DNA from: Latrodectus hesperus
Taxonomy: Eukaryota; Arthropoda; Arachnida; Araneae; Theridiidae
Direction of reading: 5' to 3'
NCBI GenBank assembly: GCA_037975125.1
Contig: CM075862.1
Location: forward strand, 17,065,125-17,129,124
DNA: 64,000 bases
A program made the translations under genes and the position numbers. A model generated the notes under the pieces. It saw only the letters and a list, made by a program, of their open reading frames with translations, was not told where the DNA came from and searched no databases. How positions within the stretch are numbered: position 1 is the first letter of the stretch; each line of letters begins with the position of its first letter. Shown in pieces: positions 1 through 12,065 of this stretch.

Positions 1-1503
1 TATTCGTATATTAATAAAAAATAGCAATTGAATATATACCTTTCAAATATTCTTTGCTAAAAATTGTTTCTCTGGTTCATGTTTAAGGAAAAAGACATTG
101 AATTGTTTTTTAGTAGAATCTTCAAATCGATAAAATAATTCTATTATTCTTGGTGAGGCTGGGCTCGATATTTAATTTCGTCGCCAAGCACTACACAACT
201 TTCTCGACAATCCAAATATGAAATTTATTTTGAAAGTACATCACAATTTCTAAATTTCTTTGGTTTTATTCTAAATTCAAGCCATATATGTGTCTGTGAC
301 TTTATAGTTCTCAACTGTACATTTCTGGATCGATAATCAAATTTACTGATGGAATTTTAAAATAGTGCCTTGTTTCTGATTTTCCTTGAAAGAACAAAAT
401 GAGAAATGATTGAGAAATAATATAAGTAAATATGATTGAATTTAGTTAGAATTTAAAAAAAATAATAACTCCTTAAATTGTGAAATAATTGAGACAATCA
501 TAAGCAATAATAAATAAAATTAATGCAATAGGTTAGAAGGAAATACATACTCAATGTAGAGAACCGAACTGAAGTAAAATTCTAAGAAACTGTTAGTTGA
601 ATCTTATTTGAACCCACTCCACTGGCAAGAATAAAATGGGTAGCCAAATCAACAGATTACGGTTTGAAACTGGATTCTTTAATACAACGACTTTAAAATG
701 TCTATTGTTTGATCGTTAGTTTTGATAGAGATACTTTCAAATAGAATTACTTTAAAACCATTTTAATATTTAATCCGGAATTCTGGATGACTAAAATAAA
801 GTTAAAACTTTCTATTGACCAGACTTCTGGAATTTTCATTAAATGGTATATTAAGTACTCAATTTTTTTCCCTGTTTAAGAAATTAAAATTTCTAAAAAT
901 TGCTTTGTTTAAAATACACACATTTAAAATATCTCATTAAGTACTGAATGTTCAATAGTTAGACCTAAATATCTTATTAAACTTTTAAAAATGTTTATTA
1001 ACAATATAATTGCATTTACATTTTTCTTTCCATAATACTTTTTAAATCTTGACTACTCAAGGCTTATATATGTAGTGTTTTCATCAATATTTCTTACCCA
1101 CAGACTGTCCAAAGTTAAAGAATGCCGACAGAAATCTAACTCTAATTTTTAAAAAAATGTGCAGGGCTTGAGAGAGAGGTAACCTCATTTGGTTATATTA
1201 TTGCTCTTAGTAATATTTAAAAAACTGAACTATTCTATATTAAACATCGCATAATTAAAAAAAATTATTGAAACCACAATATAATCAAAGTGAGAATTCA
1301 GTTTTTTACTAACTCGTCAATCGTATGGTATTATGCATTTTACATACGCTGCAGCAATGTTTACAATGAGTTAAGAATATAGTATTAAAATATTTTTTAT
1401 ATAAATCATTTCATGAAAAACAAAAATTCTTAATATTGGCGTAAGCAAGGCAATAGTCTTAAGATTCAAAAGAAATTGTTTACAAATATTGCAATTATTA
1501 ATT
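1..1503. other. AT-rich DNA, no gene seen
   Basis: Very AT-rich sequence with short homopolymer runs. I see no ORF with domain-like content, no tRNA-like box and no terminal-repeat structure. Confidence 0.6.
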
Positions 1504-1751
1504 TAGAATGATATAGGGCGCTCCGTGGCTGAGTGGTCTAAAGCATCACCGCTAATCGCTTGAGAGCGTAGGAGTGTGGGTTCGATTCCCACCGTGGTCC
1601 TGGGTGTTTTCTTCGTTATTCTTCTGTGGTTGTACATCTGTCATTGTGCTGTTTTCCTATTATCGACGAAGACTTACAAGCGGATCTCAAGAATCAAGCA
1701 TACAAGTCTGAATATATGTAATGTAATAAAATAAATAAATAGAATGACATA
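1504..1751 (+). mobile_element. tRNA-derived SINE with 12-bp target site duplication
   Basis: The body is 1516-1739. Near its 5' end lie a pol III A box (TGGCTGAGTGG, matching TRGCNNAGYNGG) and a consensus B box (GGTTCGATTCC) about 50 bp later, giving a tRNA-like head. A tRNA-unrelated segment and an AATAAAATAAATAAAT-type tail follow. The flanks carry TAGAATGATATA (1504-1515) and TAGAATGACATA (1740-1751), 11/12 identical. The duplication plus the tail identify a retroposed SINE rather than a working tRNA gene. Transcription from the internal promoter is inferred. Confidence 0.85.
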
Positions 1752-4700
1752 AACAGGCCACAGGTGCCATATAATCCATGATTCTAAATTCTGAATTTTC
1801 TTGGCGATGAAGAAATGTTGCCAAGATGACGTATCGTGACGTGCGCGATGAGCTAAATACTAGGGTTACCAAAATTGAATTTTCTGTATAATTCTTATAA
1901 GTTTCCATATGTATGACGTAATAAAAACGAGGTACATAAGAAAATCCACCAAAGAATCGCCAATCTTAGAATTTGGCATCACGGATTATACGGCACCTGT
2001 GCGAAAACAGATGGCAGCTTTCTGTGTAAGCAAGAGCTTTCTGAAAAAACTCAATCTTACTCAATGCGAGCTATAAGCCGACAAGCATAAAGCTCCAAAA
2101 CATTTTTTGTCATAACATAACCTAATTTAGAATTCTACTAAGTAAGGAAATTTTTTAAATTTAAATCGTTCTTAATGATTTAAACTAACCATAAAGTGTA
2201 TGTTTTGTCATGTCTTTTTCATTTTGCTTTTTCTTTTATCCTACTGTCCATGTATTATTGGCTTTGAATCAATGGAAAACGGTTTCTCAAACAGATGTTT
2301 TGCTCCTTATATAAGTAATCGTTTTGCTAACAAAATGAACTTCGACAATATTCTTACACATTCGATGGGAACTTCGCCTTGTTTACTGCTGATCAAAAAA
2401 TGCAGTTTGAAGGCACGCAGCAAAATCGTTGACAAATCGGATTTACAAAGCTGTCTCAATACGATATGACATGGATGACATGTTATCTGACGTCATGGAT
2501 ATTTTAAACCAATGAGAATCGTAATATAATGGTGTTGTTGAAATTCCTATTAGGATTTACAGTAAAAATGAATGTGAGCAAGTTTTGTTTATAGATGACA
2601 ACATTGTGTGAAGGAAACATTAACAACATTTATTTAAACCAAACAGCAAAGCAAATCACAAACATTAAAACACTTATCTATTTCGTCACAGATATTCTTT
2701 AAAACTCAACCGTTACCGTCGTTCTATCTTTTTCATCTATTGCCACTCCCGTGCAGAGAAACTTACCTCTCATGGAGTTTGCTCGTGACGCAACAGGCGT
2801 ACTCAGGATCTCAATTGTAACGAAAGAAACAACCACATTATGGTTAAAAAAAAAAAGAACATTTAGACCATGATATTACGTCTCTACAATTTGCACAAGA
2901 AATGTATTATGCCCATGATATTTGTTGGAATATTCAATGCCTTTTCTGATCTCACTCATTTAAAAAAATACGAGGGCATCATGCCAATTTTCTATCAATG
3001 GTGCCGAACTCCCTTCGCATAATTGAATATTTGAATAATAAGCGAAATCAATATGCTTTCATAATATATATTCATAACAAAAATAAGTAATAAATTAGGT
3101 GTCCCAAATTTCATTAAACATATTTTAGATAATGACGTACTCAAAGTTTAAAAATAAGTGATTTTTTAGAAGATAGTAAAAATATATAATTCATATATGA
3201 TTTTCATTTTTATAATGGTTGAAATTTTATTATATATTTTTACAAATATTATTTTAAACTGTGTATGGATAAATATAATGATGAATAACATTCAATACTT
3301 TTTAAAACGTTATTATTTATACAACATTAAATGGAACGCAACTTAATATATATATTCTAAAAGTATAACATTTTGTAAAATGAATTAATGATTTATTTTT
3401 TAAATAAGAAATACTTAAATTGCTAAGGAAATTTCGAGTATATTACCTTTAGAATAATGAATAAAATTCTTAATGCTCAAAATTGTTGTTTTAGTAACAT
3501 GGATATTATAGAAACTAAAGCTGATTTTTGATTCACTTTTCATTTGATAAACTGACAAAATTGACAATGTGTGTCCAAAATTAATATTTTCTATTTTTAA
3601 ATTGTTTTCGTGTTCCTTATTATTATAAGGTTAATAAGGACATTATAAGTTAAATTCATAGTATTCTTTCCTAAAATAAGTCCTTGTCCAATTAAGCTGT
3701 TATTAATGTCTCGTTTGCTTTGGGAAAATATTATTTTTACACAATCAAGTATTTCTAGAGGTCAATAATCAGTTATTCCTTTCAGTAAAGAAAATTGTTA
3801 TCTTTATTTGTTATTTGTTTTTATTATTTCTAATAATTAAAAAAATGCTATTCTTACAAATGTGTTTTCTGAATCTGGCATTTATTTATTTAATGATGTT
3901 AAAAATAATTATTCTTTATTTTTATAAATAAAGGGTCACATTGATTACTAATTGCTTGAAATCTAATGAATAACATTGTTTTCCACATATTTTTTAAGTT
4001 TGATTTTCATTTCATTTATAAATTATATGATTTAAAATAATTTATATTATATTATGTATTCAATATAAATTATTGAGAATTTACAAAACATTTACTTATT
4101 TTTATGCTAATTCAATTTACTCGTTGCATAATACTTATTCTTTAAGTATATTCATGTTTCCTCATAATTAATTTCGATTTCGTACATTTTGATTTAATAA
4201 GAATATCTGAAAGAAGTTAAATGAAATTTTCACAATATTTATATTTTTCCTCTTGTACCGAAAGAAAAAAAGAATTACTGAAATAACTACTCAAAGGAAA
4301 ATATTAAACTGATTGTAAATTTTATCAATATAAGGTCATCTGCTTAACCTATTTAGTTTACCAACCATGGAAGAATAGCATCATTGGTATAAATATGCAT
4401 AGTCATTGCGTATACTTATTCTTAAATTTTAAGTAAAACCATGATTAATTTTGACCAGGTTGTGATTAAGATTATACCAATTTTACATCAGAGATGAAGA
4501 TATACTGAATCTTTTTAACTTGAATAAAAAAAGAACCATATTTTGGAGTTTTCACATAATATGCTTTTTGTAATAATTCTTTTTAATGCTAAAGTAAAAT
4601 TTAAAAATATATTTTTCATTCAATTTCTCAATATTGTGATATTCCGCTTAACTTATCATAAATATTATGCTTATAATTAAAGAAGAATGAATAAATATAA

Positions 4701-5404
4701 TTCGTGAACTTAAATATACAAGATATCTATAGATTTAAAGATAAATTTAATGTCGAATAACTTATAAAATAATGAAGATAAGAGTTTGAATTGATAACAG
4801 GAATGTTTCAACAGATTCAAAAAGTTTTATACTGTTGTTCATGGACTTTCAAAAGTACGCCATTCGTCGTATGCAGAATATCAAGGCGGTAATCAATATC
4901 GCTTCAGGTACGCGAGTGTGTTTTGCATTCACAGAGGCTGTTTTGCCGCTGAAATCTTGGCCTTCAAGTTATCAGATTTTGACACTTTTTAACTGTAACT
5001 TACGACTCTTCAAAGGAAAAACTCCAGCGTCTTAATATCAGATCCATCTTCCTCAATCAGTCATTTTGGTAAATGGTGAAAGAACTATGAACGCTTATTC
5101 CAATTGATTTATTCTTCCATTGGCCATTCTTCTCAATTACCGATGGAACAAAACATCACAAAGAACGTCAGAAGAGCATATCAAATGAAAAGCATAACAT
5201 TTCCTTCTTATTCTTGTCAAAAAATGAGAGAGAAACTCATTCGAATAATAATTAGAACAGACGATATTTAAAAAAGAAATGAATAAAAAATATAATTAAT
5301 GATGTGGGCAGAGAGACGATATTTATTAGGACGATATTGAAATAAGTTCGTAGCGTTTTTACCAAAGACTTCTATTTAAACAAAAAACAATAATTATATC
5401 AATA
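1752..5404. other. AT-rich DNA, no recognised gene apart from a doubtful small ORF
   Basis: Long AT-rich stretch with frequent stops in all frames. The only item worth separating is the ORF at 2200-2469. A palindromic TGACGTCA (CRE-like) lies near 2488, but one 8-mer is not evidence of regulation. Confidence 0.5.
2200..2469 (+). CDS. Small ORF with signal-peptide-like start, function unknown
   Basis: I do not recognise this protein. The 89-residue frame begins with a short hydrophobic stretch (residues about 3-21, MFCHVFFILLFLLSYCPC) resembling a secretory signal. A polar, partly basic 65-residue remainder with four cysteines follows (near residues 33, 60, 67 and 84). No family motif is visible. 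Two explanations remain open: a short secreted peptide gene or exon, or a chance ORF in AT-rich DNA where TTT/TTA-rich codons easily mimic hydrophobic starts. No splice signals, homologous neighbour or promoter support it. Confidence 0.2.
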   Translation: MFCHVFFILLFLLSYCPCIIGFESMENGFSNRCFAPYISNRFANKMNFDNILTHSMGTSPCLLLIKKCSLKARSKIVDKSDLQSCLNTI

Positions 5405-5535
5405 AGTTAATCAATTATATATTCGCCGTTGCTGTTTACAACCTCTTCCCACCTCGACCTCTTCCGACCAATTTGTTGATGCCGCCTGGTCTGGTGTCAA
5501 AGAAGTTGTTGAGCCGATTTTTAAGGACCTCTTGG
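5405..5535 (-). pseudogene. Mariner transposase C-terminal fragment
   Basis: On the minus strand this encodes a recognisable mariner tail: EVLKNRLNNFFDTRPGGINK, then, after a frame disturbance, WEEVVNSNGEYIID and the end of the protein. This is the standard C-terminus of DD34D mariner transposases. The catalytic residues lie outside the fragment. It faces a second mariner fragment on the opposite strand (5535-5890). The segments 5497-5532 and 5843-5878 are inverted copies of each other (about 32/36 identical), so the two fragments form an inverted arrangement. It cannot make a functional enzyme. Confidence 0.75.
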
Positions 5536-5890
5536 TGCACTGGGAAATGCTTGAAAAGAATGCCACAGTCAACAAGGAGCTTTAGATTGCCCAGCTACAC
5601 AGCGTGAATGAAGCTATTCAACTGAAAAGACCTGATGGACATGTGTTCAAACCATACTTCTTCACGACAACGCCAGGCCCCATGTCGTCAAAGCCGCACT
5701 CCAAGAGCTAGAAGTGGAGGTCCATCAGCTTCCGCCGTATTCTCCAGATACTTGCGCAGACCGACTACCATCTTTTACGCTCAAACCATAAGAAGGGTTT
5801 TTGTCAAACCATAAGAAGGGTACATACAACCTTCGATTTCAAAGAGGTTCTTAAAAACTGGCTCAACAACGTCTTTGACACCATCAACAA
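5535..5890 (+). pseudogene. Mariner transposase middle/C-terminal fragment
   Basis: Plus-strand reading gives LEKNATVNKEL, a stop, IAQLHSVNEAIQLKRPDG, then after frame changes ARPHVVKAALQELEVEVHQL and PPYSPDTCA. These correspond to the mariner core leading to the (D)NARPH and PPYSPD motifs that carry the second and third catalytic aspartates. DFKEVLKNWLNNVFDT follows. Several frameshifts and stops and a small duplication (CCATAAGAAGGG twice near 5788 and 5810) show it is dead. It abuts a minus-strand Tc1 remnant at about 5890. Confidence 0.75.
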
Positions 5891-6041
5891 AGTCATTTAT
5901 CAAACCATGATTGGGTGAATCCAGGTGCATGGATAGGTGGATTATCCTTTTGCAAATTTCCAACTTATGCAGAAAACAATGTTTGCACCTTAGGACGAGC
6001 CCGATCATCTGAAATTCCTCTGTACTTCTCCCCAGTTATCC

Positions 6042-6271
6042 TTCCTTTCAGAACTGCGATTAGTCCAGCAAAACGCCACAACAGGGCTGCCGATATCATG
6101 ACAGATCCACCTCCATGCTTGACAGTTTGAAAAAGACAAACACGATCATAAGCTTGTTCCTTTCAGAACTGTGATTAGTCCAGCAAAATGCCACAACAGG
6201 AATGCCGATACCATGACAGATCCACCTCCATGCTTGACAGTTTGAAAAAGACAAACACGATCATAAGCTTG
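6042..6271. repeat. 115-bp tandem duplication (two copies)
   Basis: 6042-6156 and 6157-6271 are near-identical direct copies, both starting TTCCTTTCAGAACTG and ending CGATCATAAGCTTG. They differ at only a handful of positions. The duplicated piece lies within the Tc1 transposase remnant and repeats the region encoding the QTVKHGGGSVM block. Confidence 0.9.
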
Positions 6272-6623
6272 TTCTAGTATCCTCTAAACATGTCCTGTAG
6301 TAAGGAGAAATATGAACGATGATTCGTCATCAGACCACATTACTCTCTTCCACTTATAAATAAATCAGGTTTTGTGAGTGTCACACCTACGTAAATGATG
6401 TTTGGCGTTTATGACAAGTGCTTGGGAATTAATGCTTTGCCATAAATGTTTTTTTTATAAAGATGTCTTCTAACTCTAATCATTGACTAATGAAAATCCA
6501 AATGCTGATTAAGCTCTTCAGTCAATTTTGATGTAGTTGTGCGCTTATTAGACATTACAATCCGCTTCAATTTCACGCTGTGTATTCTTTCATGACTTTA
6601 GACACTTTACTTCTAGAAAAGCC

Positions 6624-6854
6624 TAAGGCCTCTTTCACACTAGACGACTTTTATCATACGATAAAAAATCGTCCGAAATTTTACGTGAAAAGTTATTAAA
6701 AAACCGCACAATAAACTGGTCACATAATTTGATTTCCCGTTCAGTGTGAAAAAGAGCAGTCTATTGCGTGGTTTTTTTTAATAACTTCTCACGATAAAGT
6801 ATTGGAAGATTTTTTATCGTGCGATAAAAATCGTCTAGTGTGAAAGAGGCCTAA
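6624..6854. mobile_element. 225-bp hairpin MITE, PIF/Harbinger (Tourist)-like
   Basis: The element 6627-6851 starts GGCCTCTTTCACACTAGACG and ends with its reverse complement. The inner parts of both arms also pair (TAATAACTTTTC / the GTTATTAAAAAACC region), so most of the element folds into one long hairpin. It is flanked by TAA on both sides (6624-6626 and 6852-6854). That 3-bp TWA-type duplication is the Harbinger/Tourist signature. It sits inside the Tc1 transposase remnant, so it inserted later. No coding capacity. Confidence 0.75.
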
Positions 6855-6989
6855 AAGTTGAGATGTTTCGGCCACACTTGCTCCAGCTCGTAGCTACAAT
6901 TTTGCTTTTCTTAAATCTGGGAGGTCCGACATTTTACGCTTTTGAAAAAAAAAAACTTCAATAAAGCTCTACCACACATTAATAGAATA

Positions 6990-7372
<383 letters not shown>

Positions 7373-7374
<2 letters not shown>

Positions 7375-8125
7375 TTTCTTTATTATCATATTTAACGGTT
7401 GCGAAACGCATTCAAAACCATCACTTTTATTCATAAGTGTCTTATTATTTTGATAACTACCTATATGTAAGTCAAGATTTTTGTGATTGTTATGGTCACC
7501 GCAATTAAACTTTTAGTTTAACTTAATACTGCATTTTATTGCAATTTAAAATTTTTGATGCTATTTTTCACAAGTACGGAGCTAACGCCACAATTCGGAC
7601 TTTATTCTGAAAATCAAAATAATTATGACAGTTAAAAAAGTTAATTTTATTAATTTTTGTAGAAAAATATTCAGATCATCGATTAGTACTTAAAATTTCT
7701 AAAATATTTAAATTTTCTTGTAGTATAATTTGAATGTATTTAAGAGCAAAAAATTTTTTTACACATTTAAATTTATCAGTTCGATATGAAATATAAGATA
7801 ATTTTTGTACTATATGTTTGCATAAAATTTTGAAAATGAGAATACTGTGCTTTCATAAAAATTGAGGATTTTACATAATGTATGGCTGCAAATACAACTA
7901 AATAAATGTTGCAAAATCACTGCAAGAATTTTGAAGTCAAACTTACCGGACGCTCACTAGAAATTAAAATTCCGGCATTTGAATTTCAAATTCACATATA
8001 TTTTTTATGAGGGAAAATCGCTTGCATCACATTAATATACTAATTAAAATGCATTATTTTATATGAAGATGGAATAATAAATATTATATTGGAAACATCG
8101 GAGGACAAAGAAAAATGGTTAATTA
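7373..8125. other. AT-rich DNA, nothing recognised
   Basis: No ORF of note, no tRNA-like box, no terminal repeats seen. Confidence 0.55.
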
Positions 8126-8427
8126 ATGCATTTTTTTGTTGTTATTGTTGTCATGTGCTAGCTAGGCTGGCATTATGAGGCGCGCTGCTCCACTTTTCCA
8201 ACTGAACCATATTTTGGTGTGGAGTCTGACTTCCTCAGTACACACATGCCACAGGAACCCGTTTATAGGTTAGGCAACCATTTACAACCTATTCATACAT
8301 GGAAAGGACGAAGACAGGTAAGATAGAGAGAGAAAGCACATCCATGTCCGAACCGGGATTCGAATCGAGGACCTCCCTTTCCGCAATCAGGCACTCTGAC
8401 CACTAGACAAGTTGGGCGGCATGCATT
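8126..8427 (-). mobile_element. tRNA-derived SINE, (AAC)-type tail
   Basis: The body is about 8133-8420, read on the minus strand. The head at the right end has an A-box-like TTGTCTAGTGGTC and a B box GATTCGAATCCC. The 3' tail at the left end is (AAC)/(AAT)-rich, seen on the plus strand as TTGTTGTTATTGTTGTC. ATGCATT occurs on both sides (8126-8132 and 8421-8427) as a probable target duplication. The microsatellite-like tail resembles those near 31672-31682 and 61248-61258. Confidence 0.75.
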
Positions 8428-8639
8428 ATTTTTAATCTACCAATTATTAAATCAATTTAACACGTTTGGTGTGGAATTATATGGAAAATTATGAGAGTTT
8501 GAAATTCATTATTAAATGCATGACTTTTGGGAAATATAAAAAATATTATATTTCATTCCATTAAAAAAATTTAGAATAAGAATTTTATTATTTGTAAAGC
8601 AAATACGAAGAAAATATTACTGTTTTTAAAATACCTACA

Positions 8640-9050
8640 CACTAGGATTATTTCTTATTTCGTCACTACACGGTGCCACATGTTATACCGTGGGTTGGTC
8701 ATCGTAGTTCCGAAACTGGGAGATACTCATAATTTAGAAGTAGAGACCTAGAAGAAGGCCCTCACCTCTGAGCTGGCTTTCTACCCGAAGTGGCATCATC
8801 TCACGTGAAGGATATCTAGTCTATGATCTATTTTTCTGTGTGTTAGTGGCTATTCCTATTTTATGATGCCACTTGTTGCATCGTTAAACTTCCCTATACT
8901 TAGACCAGTTAGTGGAAGCAGCCAGGTGGAAGTATTTCTTATTTAGAAGCAGGGTACTAGCAGAAGACCCCTTTGCCACGCCCAAAGGTATCCTTCAGTG
9001 GCCATTAATGAATTTGACTGATCTTTGTCTGGCTCGGGTGTAAAACCTGC
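8640..9050 (-). repeat. Degenerate dispersed repeat, SINE-like, probably two fragments
   Basis: Contains ACCTCTGAGCTGGCTTTCTA (about 8765-8784), which recurs at 17342-17361 and, in altered form, at 59134-59150. A second block, TTTAGAAGCAGGGTACTAGC with GGCTCGGGTGTAAAACCTGC, resembles 10780-10935 and 62240-62400. The block order matches minus-strand copies of the better preserved SINE at 62240-62455. Too decayed for box or end assignment. Confidence 0.4.
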
Positions 9051-9059
9051 TATTTTAAA

Positions 9060-10760
9060 GAAAGAAAAATGAAACATTTCCCAACCAAGCCAGCGTAGGC
9101 ATATTTTTTAAAGTTGTTACACAGTTATTTATTAAATCAAATCTTAATCTTAAGCGGATATAGAACACAAATCTTATATCCAAAAAAAAAAAACCCTTAT
9201 CACAATGATTATAAAAAGGGTAAAAGTCATCATAAAAGAAAGATATCAACTCTGATGTAAAATAGGTCAATGGCATACATTATGGTAAAATATAGGTACG
9301 TAAATCGAATAAGTCATCACCATGTATTTATCATACACCTGTAGACGAAAAATAAAAAAATTAAATATTCGATATCTTTTAATCTATAATTTTCTATCTT
9401 AAATTAAATAATTTTTGTCTGAGATTTGAAAGAGCTAAATTTGTTTTTAAATAGTTTTGAAATCATACATTTATTATATAATAAAAAATGTTATTTTTCT
9501 TATTCATTAGAAAATAAAAATGAATTGCAAACATTAGTTAAATAAACACAAATGTTTTGATGAAAGCTTTTACGCAAAATATTTTATCATGTAAGACTAA
9601 TCAAAAACATAAATGATATGTTTTTTGTCGTTTATGCCTTTGATTGGAGAGGAAATGTTTTTCTATGAACAAAACAAAACTTAGAAAGTTTTATCAAAAT
9701 ATTTGGCTCTTTTTGTTTGAGAATGATCAAATGAAACAATTTTAATTCGATAAAAAATAAATTTAGGATTTTACATTACTATGACCATTTCAAAATTTGA
9801 ATTCTTTATTGTTTGATAATTTTAATGCAGAAAAAAAAAGAGTTAGAAATGTCAAATTTTATTTCCTCTTACCTTATATACATCTATGTCTTCATAAGTA
9901 ATTAAACTTACGCACACAAAAAATTTATTTTCTTAATATTAATAAGCGCTGTTTTGTGTTATTGTATCGAAATAATTTTCAAGTGAAATAGTATAAAAAT
10001 AATTTTTAACTTGATAAATTTATCTAATAGCTTTTATTATAAAAATAATTTGTATCGAATACATGTATTTGTTTCATTATTTCATAAGACGTACTTATAA
10101 GATTTATTTCCAGCCAGAATAATAAAGAAATATTTTACCAAAAATATGTTCTGTTAAACTTGAGATTTTTCGGTCTACAAAAGGTTAAAGTGCTCAAGAT
10201 AATCGAAGCTCCTTTTCTTTTCAAACAGACTTCAGTTGCAGCTGGTAAACAAAAAAACACCTGCAGTTAAAATTTGTCATATCATTCAAAGATTCGAGAT
10301 AGCATTTTGAATAAATGGCAACGATATTTTTATGTATGAATACCTTAAATTATCTGAAATATTTTGTTGCACATGTCCAGTAAAAAAACATTTTAGATTA
10401 TTGTGGCATTTTTTGGAAAAGAAAGATCCGTCTCAAAAAAATTTTTTTTATACATTATATGGTTTTAAGAGATCTCTTTTAACACTATATTTTACACTAT
10501 ACTTTTAACACTATCAGATATTAAAACACTTGCAGTTTTATTGCATAGCTGTTTTTCTGTGCAATTTCATGAATTCGATGCTCGATTGGAAAAGTATTTG
10601 GGATTATTTTATATAATATTCTATATGCATCAATGCGCTTCCTTGACGTATTATTGTTTTATTTTCCAGTAGCTTGCCACTAAAATTACGTCTTCTTTTA
10701 GTACTATAAAGGGTAAAATTAAGGGCAAATTAAACAGTTGGTCACTTAGTGGACCTCATC
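9060..10760. other. AT-rich DNA, nothing recognised
   Basis: High A+T with poly-A and poly-T runs. A short local repeat TTTTAACACTATA(T/C) occurs around 10477-10515. No coding or RNA signal found. Confidence 0.5.
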
Positions 10761-10764
10761 CCCT

Positions 10765-10985
10765 CCAAAAATGCTTAGGTCATCTAAATTTAGAAGCAAA
10801 TACCAAAGATAAGCCCCCCAGCTTTTTCCAGTTTTAATGTTTTATTTAGATATTATGACCTTGATCTATTTTATATGCCATAGCCGAAATTACTAAACTC
10901 GACGGATCTTTAGCTAAGTCGGGTATAGAACCTACTATAGTCCGGTAATGATTACGATGCCCAGTCAGGCTATATCTACAGTTAA
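10765..10985 (-). repeat. Degenerate SINE-like repeat
   Basis: Contains TTTAGAAGCAAATACC, CCAGTTTTAATGTTTT and a B-box-like block TCGGGTATAGAACCTACT on the minus orientation, ending ATGCCCAGTCAGGC. These blocks occur in the same order as in the better preserved copies at 62240-62455 and 47755-48060, so this is read as an older member of that family. Confidence 0.4.
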
Positions 10986-10989
10986 GTGA

Positions 10990-11865
10990 CATAAGATTAT
11001 GGTAGTTTTCGACCAATCATTCGAGCAATGAACATAAATAGAGATCGACTGAAGATCTTTATGTTATTTAAGTCGAAATTATGTGTAGGATTCTAAAAAT
11101 ATATTTTATTAGAATAAATTCGTTCTCTAAAAATTACTATATGAAACCTCCTGAAGTGTGTATTGCTCACTATATTATTAAAAGCGATTTTCTCTGAATG
11201 CCATTAATTATTTTCAAAATTCTTCTTCATTAGAATAAATTTGTCATTTTGATTACCATGCCATTAAAAAATCATGGCGATTCATTAAGAAGAAATCATT
11301 CCCAAAACTCATTGACTCATAAGTGTCACATTCATATTGGCTTAAAGTTATACGCATCCTTCAATAATGATGTTTCTTCTCTCAATCTAAATTACCTTTT
11401 TTCACAATATTTATTAATCATGACATTCAGCTTATTATATGATTTAAAATATTATTTATAACTGATTAATTATTTCAATGTTTTGTCTACTTATATTATT
11501 TTACATAGTATATTACTTATACTTTTATGATAAATTCTGAATATCAGTTTTTATTTGTTAAACAGAAGCAAAATATTTAAAATACATGAATGAGTAAAAT
11601 TTTGTTTATTATGCCACACTTATTAAATCTCCTATTGCCAACACATTACTATTTCAATCTTTATCAAAGTTCAATAATATCACCATAAAATTTTAAAGAT
11701 TAAAAAATTTTATGTTGAGATAAATATATATGTAATTGACATCTTAATCATTTAATTGTCGGGAGTTTTATGATAGAATATATTGTATTTTACACAAAGT
11801 AATTTTGTTACTCCTACCTGGGTCAGTTTTTGCTAGTAAAAACCAACTATTTTGTGAGTGTGGAA
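10990..11865. other. AT-rich DNA, nothing recognised
   Basis: No gene, terminal repeat or tRNA-like head seen. Confidence 0.5.
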
Positions 11866-12065
11866 TCATACTACCAAGACCCCCTCAAAGTCCTGTCTAA
11901 CAGCCTCACCGTGGCGAGGTGGTGACACTGGATGGAATGGGCGAAGTTCGTCGGGAGTGTATACTCCTGGTAGGACCACCCAACACGTGAAGGCCATTCC
12001 ACTTTATCCAGCTAATGTTAACAGGTCGACGAGCAAAGTCGGACTTCTGCTTTCTTAGGTGCTCA
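11866..12065 (+). repeat. SINE-like repeat related to the copy at 31360-31682
   Basis: GC-richer block sharing GAGCAAAGTCG followed by GGTGCTC(A/T)G with 31548-31592, and a similar GTGTA(T/C)TC...CC core. It lies directly upstream of a LINE 3' fragment, so it could also be part of that element's 5'-truncated sequence. No duplication found. Confidence 0.4.

Larger units (their letters stand above)
5890..6932 (-). pseudogene. Tc1-like transposase remnant, interrupted by a MITE
   Basis: The minus strand starts at an ATG at 6932 ([13 protein letters not shown], stop, LRAGASVAETSQLL), a Tc1 helix-turn-helix N-terminus. Further on come KWKRVMWSDDESSF (first catalytic Asp region), QTVKHGGGSVM and KDNPPIHAPGFTQSWF (second Asp region). 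The DxE end is missing at the junction with mariner sequence near 5890. The HTH part is split by the MITE at 6627-6851. A 115-bp segment is tandemly repeated at 6042-6271. Many stops and frameshifts make it a fossil. Confidence 0.75.

Noticed and set aside
1516..1602. Functional tRNA gene
   Set aside because: A and B boxes are good, but the sequence continues into a SINE body with tail and is flanked by a target duplication. The same reasoning excludes the tRNA-like heads at 14427, 47740 and 48269.
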